This document shows positions 16,867-26,772 of a stretch of DNA of 64,000 nucleotides, piece by piece. Source of the DNA: Stenotrophomonas sp. BIGb0135 (GTDB lineage Bacteria; Pseudomonadota; Gammaproteobacteria; Xanthomonadales; Xanthomonadaceae); NCBI RefSeq assembly GCF_024810105.1, contig NZ_JANUDX010000013.1:61309-125308 (forward strand), written 5' to 3'. The notes under the pieces were generated by a model. It ran no database searches and was not told the DNA's origin. It saw nothing but the letters and a program-made list of their open reading frames with translations. The translations under genes were made by a program, and so were the position numbers. Position 1 is the first letter of the stretch. Each line of letters begins with the position of its first letter.

Positions 16867-18162
16867 ATGCAAGCTTCGATCGAATCCACTGGCAATCTGG
16901 AACGCCGCCTGACCTTCTCGCTGCCGGAAGACCGCCTGCAGACCCACATCAGTGGCCGTCTGGGCGAAATCGCCCGCACCGCGCGCATCAAGGGCTTCCG
17001 CCCGGGCAAGATCCCGGCCAAGGTGATCGAACAGCGTTTCGGCCCGCAGGTCCGCAGCGAGGCCGTCGACGGCCTGCTGCGCGAGACCTTCGACGCGGCC
17101 CTGCGCGAGCATGAACTGCGCATCGCCGGCACGCCGCGCATCGACAAGGGCGAGGAAGGCGAGTTCTCCTTCGTCGCCACCGTCGAGCTGATCCCGGACT
17201 TCGGCGATGTCGACGTCAGCAAGCTGACCGTGGTCCGCCATACCGCCGAGATCAGCGATGCGGACATCGACCAGATGATCACCAACCTGCGTGAACAGCG
17301 CCGCAGCTGGAGCCCGGTCACCCGTGGCGCCCAGGACGGCGACCTGGTCGCGCTGGAAACCTTCTCCCAGGCCGGCGACGAGCGCCTGCCGGCCGAAGGC
17401 AGCGAAAAGGGCAGCGTGATCGTGGGCCAGGGCATGATGTTCGAGCAGATCGAGCAGGGCCTGGTCGGCCTGGCCAAGGGTGAGGAAAAGACCCTGGACG
17501 TCGAATTCCCCGCCGATTGGCGCGTGCCCGCGCTGGCCGGCAAGCAGGTCAAGGTCACCGTCAAGGTGGTGGACGTGTCCGCCCCGGTGCTGCCGGACGT
17601 GGACGAGGACTTCATCAAGAGCTTCGGCGTGAAGGGCGGCGACGTGGAGCAGTTCCGCAAGGACATCCGCGCCAACCTCGAGCGCGAGCTGAAGGGCGCG
17701 CTGATGAACCGCCTGCGCCGGGAAGTGGGCGAGCAGCTGATCGCGGCCTACGCCTCGGTGGAACTGCCGCCGCGCCTGGTCGAGAACGAAGCCCGTGCGA
17801 TGCTGGCCCAGCAGGTCGAGCAGATCCGCCGCAGCGGCCGCAATCCGGGCGACATCCCGGCCGACGCCCACGAAGGCTTCAAGGACGCCGCCTCCAAACG
17901 CGTGCTGGTCGGCCTGCTGGTCGGTGAAGTGGCCCGCAGGAACGACCTGCGCCTGGACCCCAAGCGCCTGAATGAAACCATGCGCCTGATCGCCTCCACC
18001 TATGAAGAGCCGGAGCAGGTCATTGAGATGTACCGTAATGACCCCCAGCTGATGAGTGGGCTGCAGAATCGCGTGATGGAAGAGCAGGTGATCGACTGGA
18101 TCGCCGAGCGCGCCCAGCACACCGAAGAGCAGCTGTCGTTCCAGGACGCGATCCGCCAGTAA
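16867..18162 (+). CDS. tig: Trigger factor, ribosome-associated chaperone
   Basis: Peptidyl-prolyl isomerase and chaperone bound at the ribosome exit. From ATG 16867 (AGGAG six bases before) the protein has 431 residues, the normal length. The N-terminal ribosome-binding domain contains the signature region GFRPGKIP (about 44-51), followed by the FKBP-like domain (about 160-240, GAQDGDLVALE, VIVGQGMMFEQIEQGL) and the helical C-terminal arms. Begins the tig-clpP-clpX-lon-hupB series. Confidence 0.97.
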   Translation: MQASIESTGNLERRLTFSLPEDRLQTHISGRLGEIARTARIKGFRPGKIPAKVIEQRFGPQVRSEAVDGLLRETFDAALREHELRIAGTPRIDKGEEGEFSFVATVELIPDFGDVDVSKLTVVRHTAEISDADIDQMITNLREQRRSWSPVTRGAQDGDLVALETFSQAGDERLPAEGSEKGSVIVGQGMMFEQIEQGLVGLAKGEEKTLDVEFPADWRVPALAGKQVKVTVKVVDVSAPVLPDVDEDFIKSFGVKGGDVEQFRKDIRANLERELKGALMNRLRREVGEQLIAAYASVELPPRLVENEARAMLAQQVEQIRRSGRNPGDIPADAHEGFKDAASKRVLVGLLVGEVARRNDLRLDPKRLNETMRLIASTYEEPEQVIEMYRNDPQLMSGLQNRVMEEQVIDWIAERAQHTEEQLSFQDAIRQ

Positions 18163-18179
18163 GCGGCCCGTGTTTTACG

Positions 18180-18199
18180 CCCCGCGCCCCGGCGCGGGG
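18180..18199 (+). terminator. GC hairpin between tig and clpP
   Basis: CCCCGCGCC-CC-GGCGCGGGG stem 17 bases after tig; no T-run. May attenuate rather than end transcription. Confidence 0.4.
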
Positions 18200-18228
18200 T
18201 CGTTCCCCCCAAAATAGGTGCCTCACTA

Positions 18229-18855
18229 ATGGACAACCGAACCACAGCCCTGAACATGGTTCCGATGGTGGTCGAACAGACCAGCCGCGGCGAGCGCGCC
18301 TATGACATCTATTCGCGCCTGTTGAAGGAGCGTCTGATCTTCCTGGTGGGCCCGATCGACGATCACATGGCCAACGTGGTGGTGGCGCAGCTGCTGTTCC
18401 TGGAAGCGGACAATCCGGAAAAGGACATCAGCATCTACATCAACTCGCCCGGTGGCGTGGTCACCGCCGGCATGGCGATCTACGACACCATGCAGTACAT
18501 CAAGCCGGACGTGAGCACCATCTGCGTCGGCCAGGCGGCCTCGATGGGCGCCCTGCTGCTGGCCTCCGGCGCGGCCGGCAAGCGTTATGCGCTGCCGAAC
18601 TCGCGGGTGATGATCCACCAGCCGCTGGGCGGCTTCCAGGGCCAGGCCACGGACATCGACATCCATGCCCGTGAAATCCTGACCCTGCGTTCGCGCCTGA
18701 ACGAGGTGCTGGCCAAGCACACCGGGCAGTCGCTGGAGACCATCGCGCGCGATACCGAGCGCGACAACTTCAAGAGCGCGGCCGATGCGGTGGCCTACGG
18801 TCTGGTCGACCAGGTGCTCGAGCGCCGTCCGGAAGAGTCGATCACCCCGGCGTGA
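18229..18855 (+). CDS. clpP: ATP-dependent Clp protease proteolytic subunit
   Basis: Serine protease that forms the tetradecameric barrel fed by ClpX or ClpA. The 208-residue protein shows the catalytic Ser in GQAASMGALLL (about 105), His in SRVMIHQPLGG (about 130) and Asp in the C-terminal third, plus the hydrophobic groove region. Precedes clpX by 126 bases on the same strand. Confidence 0.97.
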   Translation: MDNRTTALNMVPMVVEQTSRGERAYDIYSRLLKERLIFLVGPIDDHMANVVVAQLLFLEADNPEKDISIYINSPGGVVTAGMAIYDTMQYIKPDVSTICVGQAASMGALLLASGAAGKRYALPNSRVMIHQPLGGFQGQATDIDIHAREILTLRSRLNEVLAKHTGQSLETIARDTERDNFKSAADAVAYGLVDQVLERRPEESITPA

Positions 18856-18981
18856 TGATGCAGCCAGGCCGGCATTCCGGCTTGTTTCCGCAGGGTCGGG
18901 CCGGACTGGCGTCCTCCCGACCCTGTGCTATTCTCGAATCGAACCCCCGTTCAGCGGGTGGGGTAACTGGGTAAGCGAAGC

Positions 18982-20271
<1,290 letters not shown>

Positions 20272-20324
20272 TCGGTTCAAGCGTTTGAATTGAAACAAGT
20301 TTATTAGAACAGCTTGCATCTAGA

Positions 20325-20361
20325 AGCCGATGGCCCCATAACGAGGCCATCGGCTTTTTTT
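20325..20361 (+). terminator. Terminator of clpX
   Basis: AGCCGATGGCC stem paired with GGCCATCGGCT (11 bp) and followed by TTTTTTT. Confidence 0.95.
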
Positions 20362-20414
20362 GTATCCGGGCGAGGCCGCCCGGAGGCCATCCCCACTGTT
20401 CCACTGGAGCCCAC

Positions 20415-22880
20415 ATGGCCCGTTCCCCTACTGAGACTCTCGACCTGCCGGTACTGCCGCTGCGTGACGTGGTGGTGTTCCCGCACATGGTCATTCCGCT
20501 GTTTGTCGGCCGCGACAAGTCCATGCACGCGCTGGAACAGGCGATGGCGGCGGACAAGCGCATCCTGCTGCTGGCACAGAAGTCGGCCGAGACCGACGAC
20601 CCCAACGCGGCCGATCTTTACCAGGTCGGCACGCTGGCCCAGGTGCTGCAGCTGCTGAAGCTGCCTGACGGCACCATCAAGGTGCTGGTGGAAGGCCTGT
20701 CGCGGGTCAACGTCACCCAGGTCACCGAGCGCGACGGCGCGCTGCACGGCGTGGCCACCGAAATCGAATCGGACGAATCGCGCGAGCCGCGCGAGATCGA
20801 GGCGATCGCCCGCTCGCTGATGTCGCTGTTCGAGCAGTACGTCAAGACCAACCGCAAGCTGCCGCCGGAGCTGCTGCAGACCCTGGCCGGCATCGACGAG
20901 CCCTCGCGCCTGGCCGACACCATCGCCGCGCACATCAGCGTGCGCCTGGCCGACAAGCAGCGCCTGCTGGAAACCCTGCAGATCGGCGACCGCCTGGAAA
21001 TGCTGGTCGGCCTGGTCGACGGCGAGATCGACGTGCAGCAGATGGAAAAGCGCATTCGCGGCCGCGTGAAGTCGCAGATGGAAAAAAGCCAGCGCGAGTA
21101 CTACCTCAACGAGCAGATGAAGGCCATCCAGAAGGAACTGGGCGACCTGGACGACGCGCCGGGCGAGCTGGACGAACTGGCGCGCAAGATCGCCGAGGCG
21201 GGCATGCCCAAGCCGGTGGAGACCAAGGCCAAGGCCGAACTCAACAAGCTCAAGCAGATGTCGCCGATGTCGGCCGAAGCCGCGGTCGTGCGCAACTACC
21301 TGGACTGGCTGCTGGGCGTGCCGTGGAAGAAGCGCACCAAGGTGCGCAAGGACCTCAAGGTTGCGCAGGACACGCTGGATGCCGATCACTTCGGCCTGGA
21401 CAAGGTCAAGGACCGCATCCTGGAATACCTCGCCGTGCAGTCGCGGGTGAAGCAGATGAAGGGCCCGATCCTGTGCCTGGTCGGCCCGCCCGGCGTGGGC
21501 AAGACCTCGCTGGGGCAGTCGATCGCCAAGGCCACCAACCGCAAGTTCGTGCGCATGAGCCTGGGCGGCGTGCGCGACGAGGCCGAGATCCGTGGCCATC
21601 GTCGGACCTACGTCGGCTCGATGCCGGGCCGTATCGTGCAGAACCTCAACAAGGTGGGCAGCAAGAACGCGCTGTTCGTGCTCGACGAGATCGACAAGAT
21701 GTCGATGGATTTCCGTGGCGATCCGTCCTCGGCGCTGCTGGAAGTGCTCGACCCGGAGCAGAACAACGCCTTCAACGACCACTACCTGGAAGTGGACCTG
21801 GACCTGTCCGAAGTGATGTTCGTGGCGACCTCCAATTCGCTCAACATCCCCGGCCCGCTGCTGGACCGCATGGAAGTCATCCGCATCCCCGGCTACACCG
21901 AGGATGAGAAGCTCAACATCGCCATGCGCTACCTGGTGCCCAAGCAGCTCAAGGCCAATGGCCTCAAGCCGGAGGAACTGGAGATCGAGGCCGACGCCAT
22001 CCAGGACATCGTGCGCTACTACACGCGCGAATCGGGCGTGCGCAACCTCGAGCGCGAAGTGGCCAAGATCTGCCGCAAGGTGGTCAAGGACATCGCGCTC
22101 GCCGGCCCGGCCGGGCTGCCCAAGCCGGCCAAGGCCGGCAAGAAGGCCAGCGCGAAGAAGAAGGCGCTGGTGGTGGTCAATGGCAAGAACCTGGACAAGT
22201 ACCTGGGCGTGCGCCGGGTCGACTTCGGTCGTGCCGAAGAACAGAACGAGATCGGCCTGGTCACCGGCCTGGCCTGGACCGAAGTCGGTGGCGATCTGCT
22301 GCAGATCGAATCGACCCTGGTCCCGGGCAAGGGCCAGCTGATCCTCACCGGCCAGCTCGGCAACGTGATGAAGGAGTCGGCCTCGGCCGCCCTGTCGGTG
22401 GTGCGCTCGCGCGCCGAACGCCTGGGCATCGACAACGAGTTCCTGCAGAAGCACGACGTGCACGTGCACGTGCCCGATGGCGCCACCCCGAAGGACGGCC
22501 CCAGCGCCGGCATCGCGATGGTGACCTCGCTGGTGTCCACGCTGACCAAGGTGCCGATCCGCGCCGAGGTGGCGATGACCGGCGAGATCACCCTGCGCGG
22601 TCGCGTGACCGCGATTGGTGGGCTCAAGGAGAAGTTGCTGGCGGCGCTGCGCGGCGGCATCACCACGGTGATCATCCCCGAAGAGAACCGCAAGGACCTG
22701 GCGGACATCCCGGCCAACGTGACCCGCGACCTGAAGATCATTCCGGTGAAGTGGATCGAAGAGGTGCTGGACCTGGCCCTGGAGACCCCGCTGACCCCGA
22801 AGAAGGCCAAGAAGGATGGGGCGCGCGTCACAGTGCGCAGCAAGAGCAAGACAGCTTCCAACGCGCGCGTCAAGCACTGA
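20415..22880 (+). CDS. lon: ATP-dependent Lon protease
   Basis: Homo-oligomeric AAA+ serine protease degrading damaged and regulatory proteins. 821 residues: N-terminal LON domain (LPVLPLRDVVVFPHMV start), coiled middle, Walker A GPPGVGKTSL (about 360), Walker B FVLDEIDKM, and the protease domain with catalytic Ser in PKDGPSAGIAM (about 696) and Lys in GGLKEKLLAAL (about 738). A lysine-rich insertion (KAGKKASAKKKAL) precedes the protease domain and the C terminus is basic. The start follows a GGAG-like box. Confidence 0.98.
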   Translation: MARSPTETLDLPVLPLRDVVVFPHMVIPLFVGRDKSMHALEQAMAADKRILLLAQKSAETDDPNAADLYQVGTLAQVLQLLKLPDGTIKVLVEGLSRVNVTQVTERDGALHGVATEIESDESREPREIEAIARSLMSLFEQYVKTNRKLPPELLQTLAGIDEPSRLADTIAAHISVRLADKQRLLETLQIGDRLEMLVGLVDGEIDVQQMEKRIRGRVKSQMEKSQREYYLNEQMKAIQKELGDLDDAPGELDELARKIAEAGMPKPVETKAKAELNKLKQMSPMSAEAAVVRNYLDWLLGVPWKKRTKVRKDLKVAQDTLDADHFGLDKVKDRILEYLAVQSRVKQMKGPILCLVGPPGVGKTSLGQSIAKATNRKFVRMSLGGVRDEAEIRGHRRTYVGSMPGRIVQNLNKVGSKNALFVLDEIDKMSMDFRGDPSSALLEVLDPEQNNAFNDHYLEVDLDLSEVMFVATSNSLNIPGPLLDRMEVIRIPGYTEDEKLNIAMRYLVPKQLKANGLKPEELEIEADAIQDIVRYYTRESGVRNLEREVAKICRKVVKDIALAGPAGLPKPAKAGKKASAKKKALVVVNGKNLDKYLGVRRVDFGRAEEQNEIGLVTGLAWTEVGGDLLQIESTLVPGKGQLILTGQLGNVMKESASAALSVVRSRAERLGIDNEFLQKHDVHVHVPDGATPKDGPSAGIAMVTSLVSTLTKVPIRAEVAMTGEITLRGRVTAIGGLKEKLLAALRGGITTVIIPEENRKDLADIPANVTRDLKIIPVKWIEEVLDLALETPLTPKKAKKDGARVTVRSKSKTASNARVKH

Positions 22881-22929
22881 CGCGCCATCTGGAAATCGCC
22901 GAAACCCGCGTCGTTATTGGCTTTTCAGC

Positions 22930-22958
22930 TTGCGCGGGTAGGGGTGCGCTGGTATAAA
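22930..22958 (+). promoter_or_regulatory. Promoter of hupB
   Basis: TTGCGC, 17-base spacer, TATAAA, about 128 bases upstream of the ATG, leaving a long leader. Fits a strong sigma-70 promoter. Confidence 0.75.
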
Positions 22959-23085
22959 AGCAGCACTCGCGAGTCAGCACTCACTGACGTCGGCGAATCG
23001 AGAACTTCACTGGCGTCCGGCCGCAGTCTGGGTCGGATGCTTCACTGTCGAACATGCGGAATCCCCGCCAAAGGAGCTGTACAGA

Positions 23086-23358
23086 ATGAACAAGACCGAA
23101 TTGATCGACGCCGTTGCCGAGGCTGCCGACCTGACCAAGGCCGAGTCCAACCGCGCCGTCGACGCCGTCATCGCTTCCATCACCAAGGCCCTGAAGGGCG
23201 GTGACGCGGTGACGCTGGTGGGCTTCGGTACGTTCCAGGTTCGCGCGCGTGCTGCCCGCACCGGCCGCAACCCGAAGACCGGCGACACCATCAAGATCGC
23301 TGCATCGAACAATCCGTCGTTCAAGGCTGGCAAAGCCCTGAAGGATGCCGTAAACTAA
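23086..23358 (+). CDS. hupB: DNA-binding protein HU
   Basis: Nucleoid-associated protein that bends DNA as a dimer. 90 residues beginning MNKTELIDAVAE, with GFGTFQVR preceding the beta-arm and the arm tip RNPKTGDTIKI containing the DNA-intercalating proline. Follows lon as in many gammaproteobacteria. GGAG lies 13 bases upstream of the start. tRNA-Val follows after 11 bases and is probably on the same transcript. Confidence 0.97.
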   Translation: MNKTELIDAVAEAADLTKAESNRAVDAVIASITKALKGGDAVTLVGFGTFQVRARAARTGRNPKTGDTIKIAASNNPSFKAGKALKDAVN

Positions 23359-23369
23359 GCGGCTTGCTG

Positions 23370-23444
23370 GGGTGCTTAGCTCAGCGGTAGAGCGTCTCCT
23401 TTACACGGAGAGGGTCGGGGGTTCGAAACCCTCAGCACCCACCA
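23370..23444 (+). tRNA. tRNA-Val (TAC)
   Basis: Acceptor GGGTGCT/AGCACCC, anticodon loop TTTACAC giving TAC, TTCGAAA loop, encoded CCA. Confidence 0.96.
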
Positions 23445-23472
23445 CAGCACCGCCAGTAAAAGTTTGAAATGT

Positions 23473-23549
23473 GGAGCGGTAGTTCAGCTGGTTAGAATGC
23501 TGGCCTGTCACGCCGGAGGTCGCGGGTTCGAGTCCCGTCCGCTCCGCCA
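23473..23549 (+). tRNA. tRNA-Asp (GTC), copy 1
   Basis: Acceptor GGAGCGG/CCGCTCC, anticodon GTC in CTGTCAC, TTCGAGT loop, encoded CCA. Three identical copies follow one another here. Confidence 0.96.
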
Positions 23550-23556
23550 GTTTCAA

Positions 23557-23588
23557 TAGGGCCCCTGAGCGATCGGGGGCCTTGTTTT
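23557..23588 (+). terminator. Hairpin after tRNA-Asp copy 1
   Basis: GGGCCCCTGA...GATCGGGGGCC stem followed by TTGTTTT. Confidence 0.7.
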
Positions 23589-23618
23589 CTCCAGCGATGT
23601 ACGTCGCGGTGAAAGGTG

Positions 23619-23641
23619 GTAGAGCCGACCGTTGGTCGGCT
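23619..23641 (+). repeat. Single SMAG palindrome
   Basis: GTAGAGCCGACCGTTGGTCGGCT, the canonical form, between tRNA-Asp copies 1 and 2. Confidence 0.85.
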
Positions 23642-23658
23642 GAAAAAAGTTCAAGCGC

Positions 23659-23735
23659 GGAGCGGTAGTTCAGCTGGTTAGAATGCTGGCCTGTCACGCC
23701 GGAGGTCGCGGGTTCGAGTCCCGTCCGCTCCGCCA
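23659..23735 (+). tRNA. tRNA-Asp (GTC), copy 2
   Basis: Same 77 bases as copy 1, with encoded CCA. Confidence 0.96.
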
Positions 23736-23826
23736 GTTACAAAAAAATCCTCGAAAAAAAGCAGTATTCGGGGTAGGTTTTCTGAATATCTTCGGATAGA
23801 ATGAGCGCCTGCAAAGTTTCAAGCGC

Positions 23827-23903
23827 GGAGCGGTAGTTCAGCTGGTTAGAATGCTGGCCTGTCACGCCGGAGGTCGCGGGTTCGAGTCCCGTCCGCTCCG
23901 CCA
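23827..23903 (+). tRNA. tRNA-Asp (GTC), copy 3
   Basis: Same 77 bases as copies 1 and 2. A TAGAAT box about 25 bases upstream may be part of an own promoter; no convincing -35 box. Confidence 0.96.
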
Positions 23904-23913
23904 ATCTTTGAAG

Positions 23914-23944
23914 AGCCCCTGGTGAAAACCAGGGGCTTTTTTTT
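23914..23944 (+). terminator. Terminator of the tRNA-Asp cluster
   Basis: AGCCCCTGGT-GAAA-ACCAGGGGCT stem followed by eight T. Confidence 0.95.
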
Positions 23945-24211
23945 GGCTTTTCTCCCAATGAGAACGGGACCGTCCTGTTGCACCGGCGGGAGCAGGTGGC
24001 GTACGTCCGTGCTCGTTCGTCCGGGTAGTCCCGGCGACGTCGTGGATCGGGTGGCGGCGCCGTTCGGAATTACTGCGAGCGTGAGGCCCCGCAGCCGCCG
24101 CCAGGCCCCTGGCGCAACGGTCCCTCGGCCTGGCGGACTCCTCCGTTATTTTGCCGAGGAGCCTGCCGACCGCGACGGGGCTCGGCTCGCGGTACAGGCG
24201 CGGTGTCGGAC

Positions 24212-24358
24212 GTTTTTTTTGCGGCCGTTGGTGGGTTGGGCGCTGGCTCCCCATGCCCTTGGAGGCGAAATAAAGGGGGAGGGGGCGGCCGTAGGCCGAC
24301 GCCGGAGGACATTCGCCGGAAAGGGCATGGGGAGCCAGTGCCTGACCCGCCAACAGTC
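24212..24358. repeat. Inverted pair of the dispersed ~55-bp repeat
   Basis: CTGGCTCCCCATGCCCTT (24243-24260) and AAGGGCATGGGGAGCCAG (24321-24338) are perfect 18-base inverted arms; homology continues outward to the T-run at 24212 and inward over GGCGAA. The head-to-head pair encloses about 60 bases. The gene-free stretch 23945-24602 otherwise shows only the ppiD promoter. Confidence 0.75.
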
Positions 24359-24540
24359 GCGTCCGGCGTGGGCCACAGCGCGCTTCGTGCGTTTCAGGCC
24401 GATGGCAGAGAGCCGGCTTTGCCTGCTGCGAAAGCATCCAGCGCACCATGCCCAGCTGCCGACGCCGGGATCGATGCAGGTGCGACATCCAGCGGCCCGC
24501 AGCCGTTGCGGTAGCGGCCCCGCGCCTGCCCGCGCGGGTT

Positions 24541-24569
24541 TTGGAGCCACGCCGGAAGCGGGTTACACT
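24541..24569 (+). promoter_or_regulatory. Promoter of ppiD
   Basis: TTGGAG, 17-base spacer, TACACT, ending 33 bases before the start codon. Confidence 0.6.
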
Positions 24570-24602
24570 GCCCGGCTCGCCACTCAGGCCATGATTTTTC
24601 CC

Positions 24603-26576
24603 ATGCTGCAGAAACTTCGCGACAAGACCTCGGGCTGGATCGTTACGGTGATCCTGGGGCTGCTGATGATTCCGTTCCTGTTCGTGATCGACTCCAGCTA
24701 CCTCGGTGGCGTGGGCGCGCAGAACGTGGCCAAGGTGGCAGCGCCGCCGACGTGGTGGCGCTCGGCGCCGTCGTGGTGGCCGATGTCGTTCCTGTGGCAG
24801 CACCATGAGATCAGCTCGCAGGACTTCCGTGTCCGCTTCGAGCAGGCGCGCCAGCAGGCCCGCCAGGAGCAGGGTGAGGACTTCGACCCGCGCCATTTCG
24901 AAAGCACCGAGAACAAGCTGGCCGTGCTCGAGCAGATGATCGACGAGCAGGTCGTGCGCCTCGCCGGCGAGCAGTCCGGCATCGTGATCGGCGACAACGC
25001 CGTGCGCGAGTACATCGCCGCGATCCCCGCGTTCATCGGCGCCGATGGCAAGTTCAACGACAACCAGTACCGGATTGCGCTGGCCAGCGGCAATCCGCCG
25101 CGCACCCCGACCCAGTTCGAGGCGCTGGTGCGCGAAAGCATCCAGCAGGCCGTGATCCCGTCCGCGCTGCAGTCGTCCGGTTTCGTCACCCAGGCCGAGA
25201 CCGAGCGCCTGCTCAAGATGCTGGGCGAAACCCGCGACATCGAACTGGCCGCGCTGCCGGACGTGCCGGCCGACACCGCGCCGGTCACCGACGCGCAGAT
25301 CAAGCAGTGGTACGACGGCCACCTCAAGCAGTTCCGCCAGCCGGAAACCGTGTCGCTGGAATACGTTGAAATCAACGGCGCCAGCCTGCCGCCGGCCACG
25401 GCCGCCGACGAAGCGACCCTGCGCAAGCGCTATGACGAAGAGAAGGCGCGCTTTGCCACGCCCGAACAGCGACTGGCCTCGCACATCCTGATCGCCGCCG
25501 ATGGCAGCGATCCGGCCAAGCTCAAGGCGGCCGAAGAAAAGGCCCTGCGCCTGACCGCCGATGCCAAGAAGCCGGGTGCCGATTTCGCCGCCCTGGCCAA
25601 GGCCAACTCCGAAGACCCCGGTTCCAAGGAACACGGTGGCGACCTCGGCTGGGTCGAGCGCGGCGCGATGGTCAAGCCGTTCGAAGATGCGCTGTTCAAC
25701 ATGCAGGCCGGTGAAGTGACCGGGCCGGTCAAGACCGACTTCGGCTACCACGTGCTGCTGCTGCGCGAGAAGAAGGGCGGCGAAAGCCGTTCGTTCGAGC
25801 AGGTGCACGACCAGCTGGTGGCCGAGCAGCTGAAGGCGGACAACGAGCGTGCGTTCACCGAGCTGAGCGGCCGCCTGGTCGACCTGGTCTACAAGAACCC
25901 CACCTCGCTGGAAGGCGCGGCCAAGGAACTGAACCTGCCGGTGCAGACCCTGGGCCCGTTCACCCGCGCCACCGCCAGCGGCGTCGCCGCCAACCCGGCG
26001 GTACTGCGCGCGGCGTTCTCCGACATCCTGACCCAGGACGGTACGGTCAGCGACCCGATCGAGATCGCGCCCAACCACAACGTGATGATCCGGGTGACCG
26101 AGCACAGCCCGGAGCAGGCACTGCCGCTGGACAAGGCGCGCGAACAGGTGATCGCCGCGATCCATGCCGACCGTAGCCGCCAGGCCTCGGAGAAGGCCGC
26201 GGACGCGCTGCTGGCCAAGCTCAAGGCCGGGCAGAGCCTGCAGGAACTCGCCGTCAGCGAGAAGCTGCAGCTGAACCCGATGCCGGGCCTGCCGCGTACC
26301 CAGCCGGTTCCGACCCCGGAAATCAACCGCGCCGTGTTCTCTGCGGTTGCGCCGACCGAAGGCAAGCCGAGCTACGGCAAGGTGGCGGTGCAGGGCCGGT
26401 ACGTGGTCTATGCGGTGACCAAGGTCAGCCCGGGCAACCTGGCGGAGATCCAGCCGGAGCAGAAGAAGGCCTTCAGCGAACAGCTGAACCAGATCGACGG
26501 CCTGGCGGCGGCCAAGGCCTACATCGAGGCCATGCGCAAGCACTACCGCGTACAGACCGAAGAAGCCAACCTGTAA
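24603..26576 (+). CDS. ppiD: Peptidyl-prolyl cis-trans isomerase/chaperone PpiD (SurA-like)
   Basis: Inner-membrane-anchored periplasmic chaperone that works at the Sec translocon exit. 657 residues starting MLQKLRDKTSGWIVTVILG, the family's typical N terminus, with one membrane anchor (about 12-30), a SurA-like N domain, a parvulin domain (about 285-395: ASHILIA ... GGDLGWVERG ... GPVKTDFGYHVLLL) and a second inactive isomerase-like region. An ATG 12 bases upstream in frame is an alternative. Position after hupB matches E. coli. Confidence 0.93.
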   Translation: MLQKLRDKTSGWIVTVILGLLMIPFLFVIDSSYLGGVGAQNVAKVAAPPTWWRSAPSWWPMSFLWQHHEISSQDFRVRFEQARQQARQEQGEDFDPRHFESTENKLAVLEQMIDEQVVRLAGEQSGIVIGDNAVREYIAAIPAFIGADGKFNDNQYRIALASGNPPRTPTQFEALVRESIQQAVIPSALQSSGFVTQAETERLLKMLGETRDIELAALPDVPADTAPVTDAQIKQWYDGHLKQFRQPETVSLEYVEINGASLPPATAADEATLRKRYDEEKARFATPEQRLASHILIAADGSDPAKLKAAEEKALRLTADAKKPGADFAALAKANSEDPGSKEHGGDLGWVERGAMVKPFEDALFNMQAGEVTGPVKTDFGYHVLLLREKKGGESRSFEQVHDQLVAEQLKADNERAFTELSGRLVDLVYKNPTSLEGAAKELNLPVQTLGPFTRATASGVAANPAVLRAAFSDILTQDGTVSDPIEIAPNHNVMIRVTEHSPEQALPLDKAREQVIAAIHADRSRQASEKAADALLAKLKAGQSLQELAVSEKLQLNPMPGLPRTQPVPTPEINRAVFSAVAPTEGKPSYGKVAVQGRYVVYAVTKVSPGNLAEIQPEQKKAFSEQLNQIDGLAAAKAYIEAMRKHYRVQTEEANL

Positions 26577-26597
26577 CCGATCCGGTCGCAGCGGCAG

Positions 26598-26630
26598 CAG
26601 AAGGCCCGGCATTGCCGGGCCTTCTGCGTT
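26598..26630 (+). terminator. Terminator of ppiD
   Basis: CAGAAGGCCCGGC-ATT-GCCGGGCCTTCTG, a perfect 13-bp stem, followed by CGTTTG. Confidence 0.8.
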
Positions 26631-26716
26631 TGTGGGGTGGGGCACGTGCGGCCCCTGCGCGCGCCGCCGTGGCGCCCAGCGCGGGCCTCCGGTGGCCGTC
26701 CATCCCCCGGAAACGA

Positions 26717-26741
26717 CGATGCCCGGCATCGCCGGGCATCG
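26717..26741 (-). terminator. Hairpin after mltD
   Basis: CGATGCCCGGC/GCCGGGCATCG stem 32 bases after the mltD stop; short GTCGTTT follows on the minus strand. Confidence 0.55.
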
Positions 26742-26772
26742 TGGTCATCCTCATGGCCGGCGGGAAATCCCG

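Noticed and set aside
20281..20414. Sigma-32 heat-shock promoter before lon (and before clpX)
   Set aside because: TTGAA-like pieces exist, but no CCCCAT-type -10 element at proper spacing.
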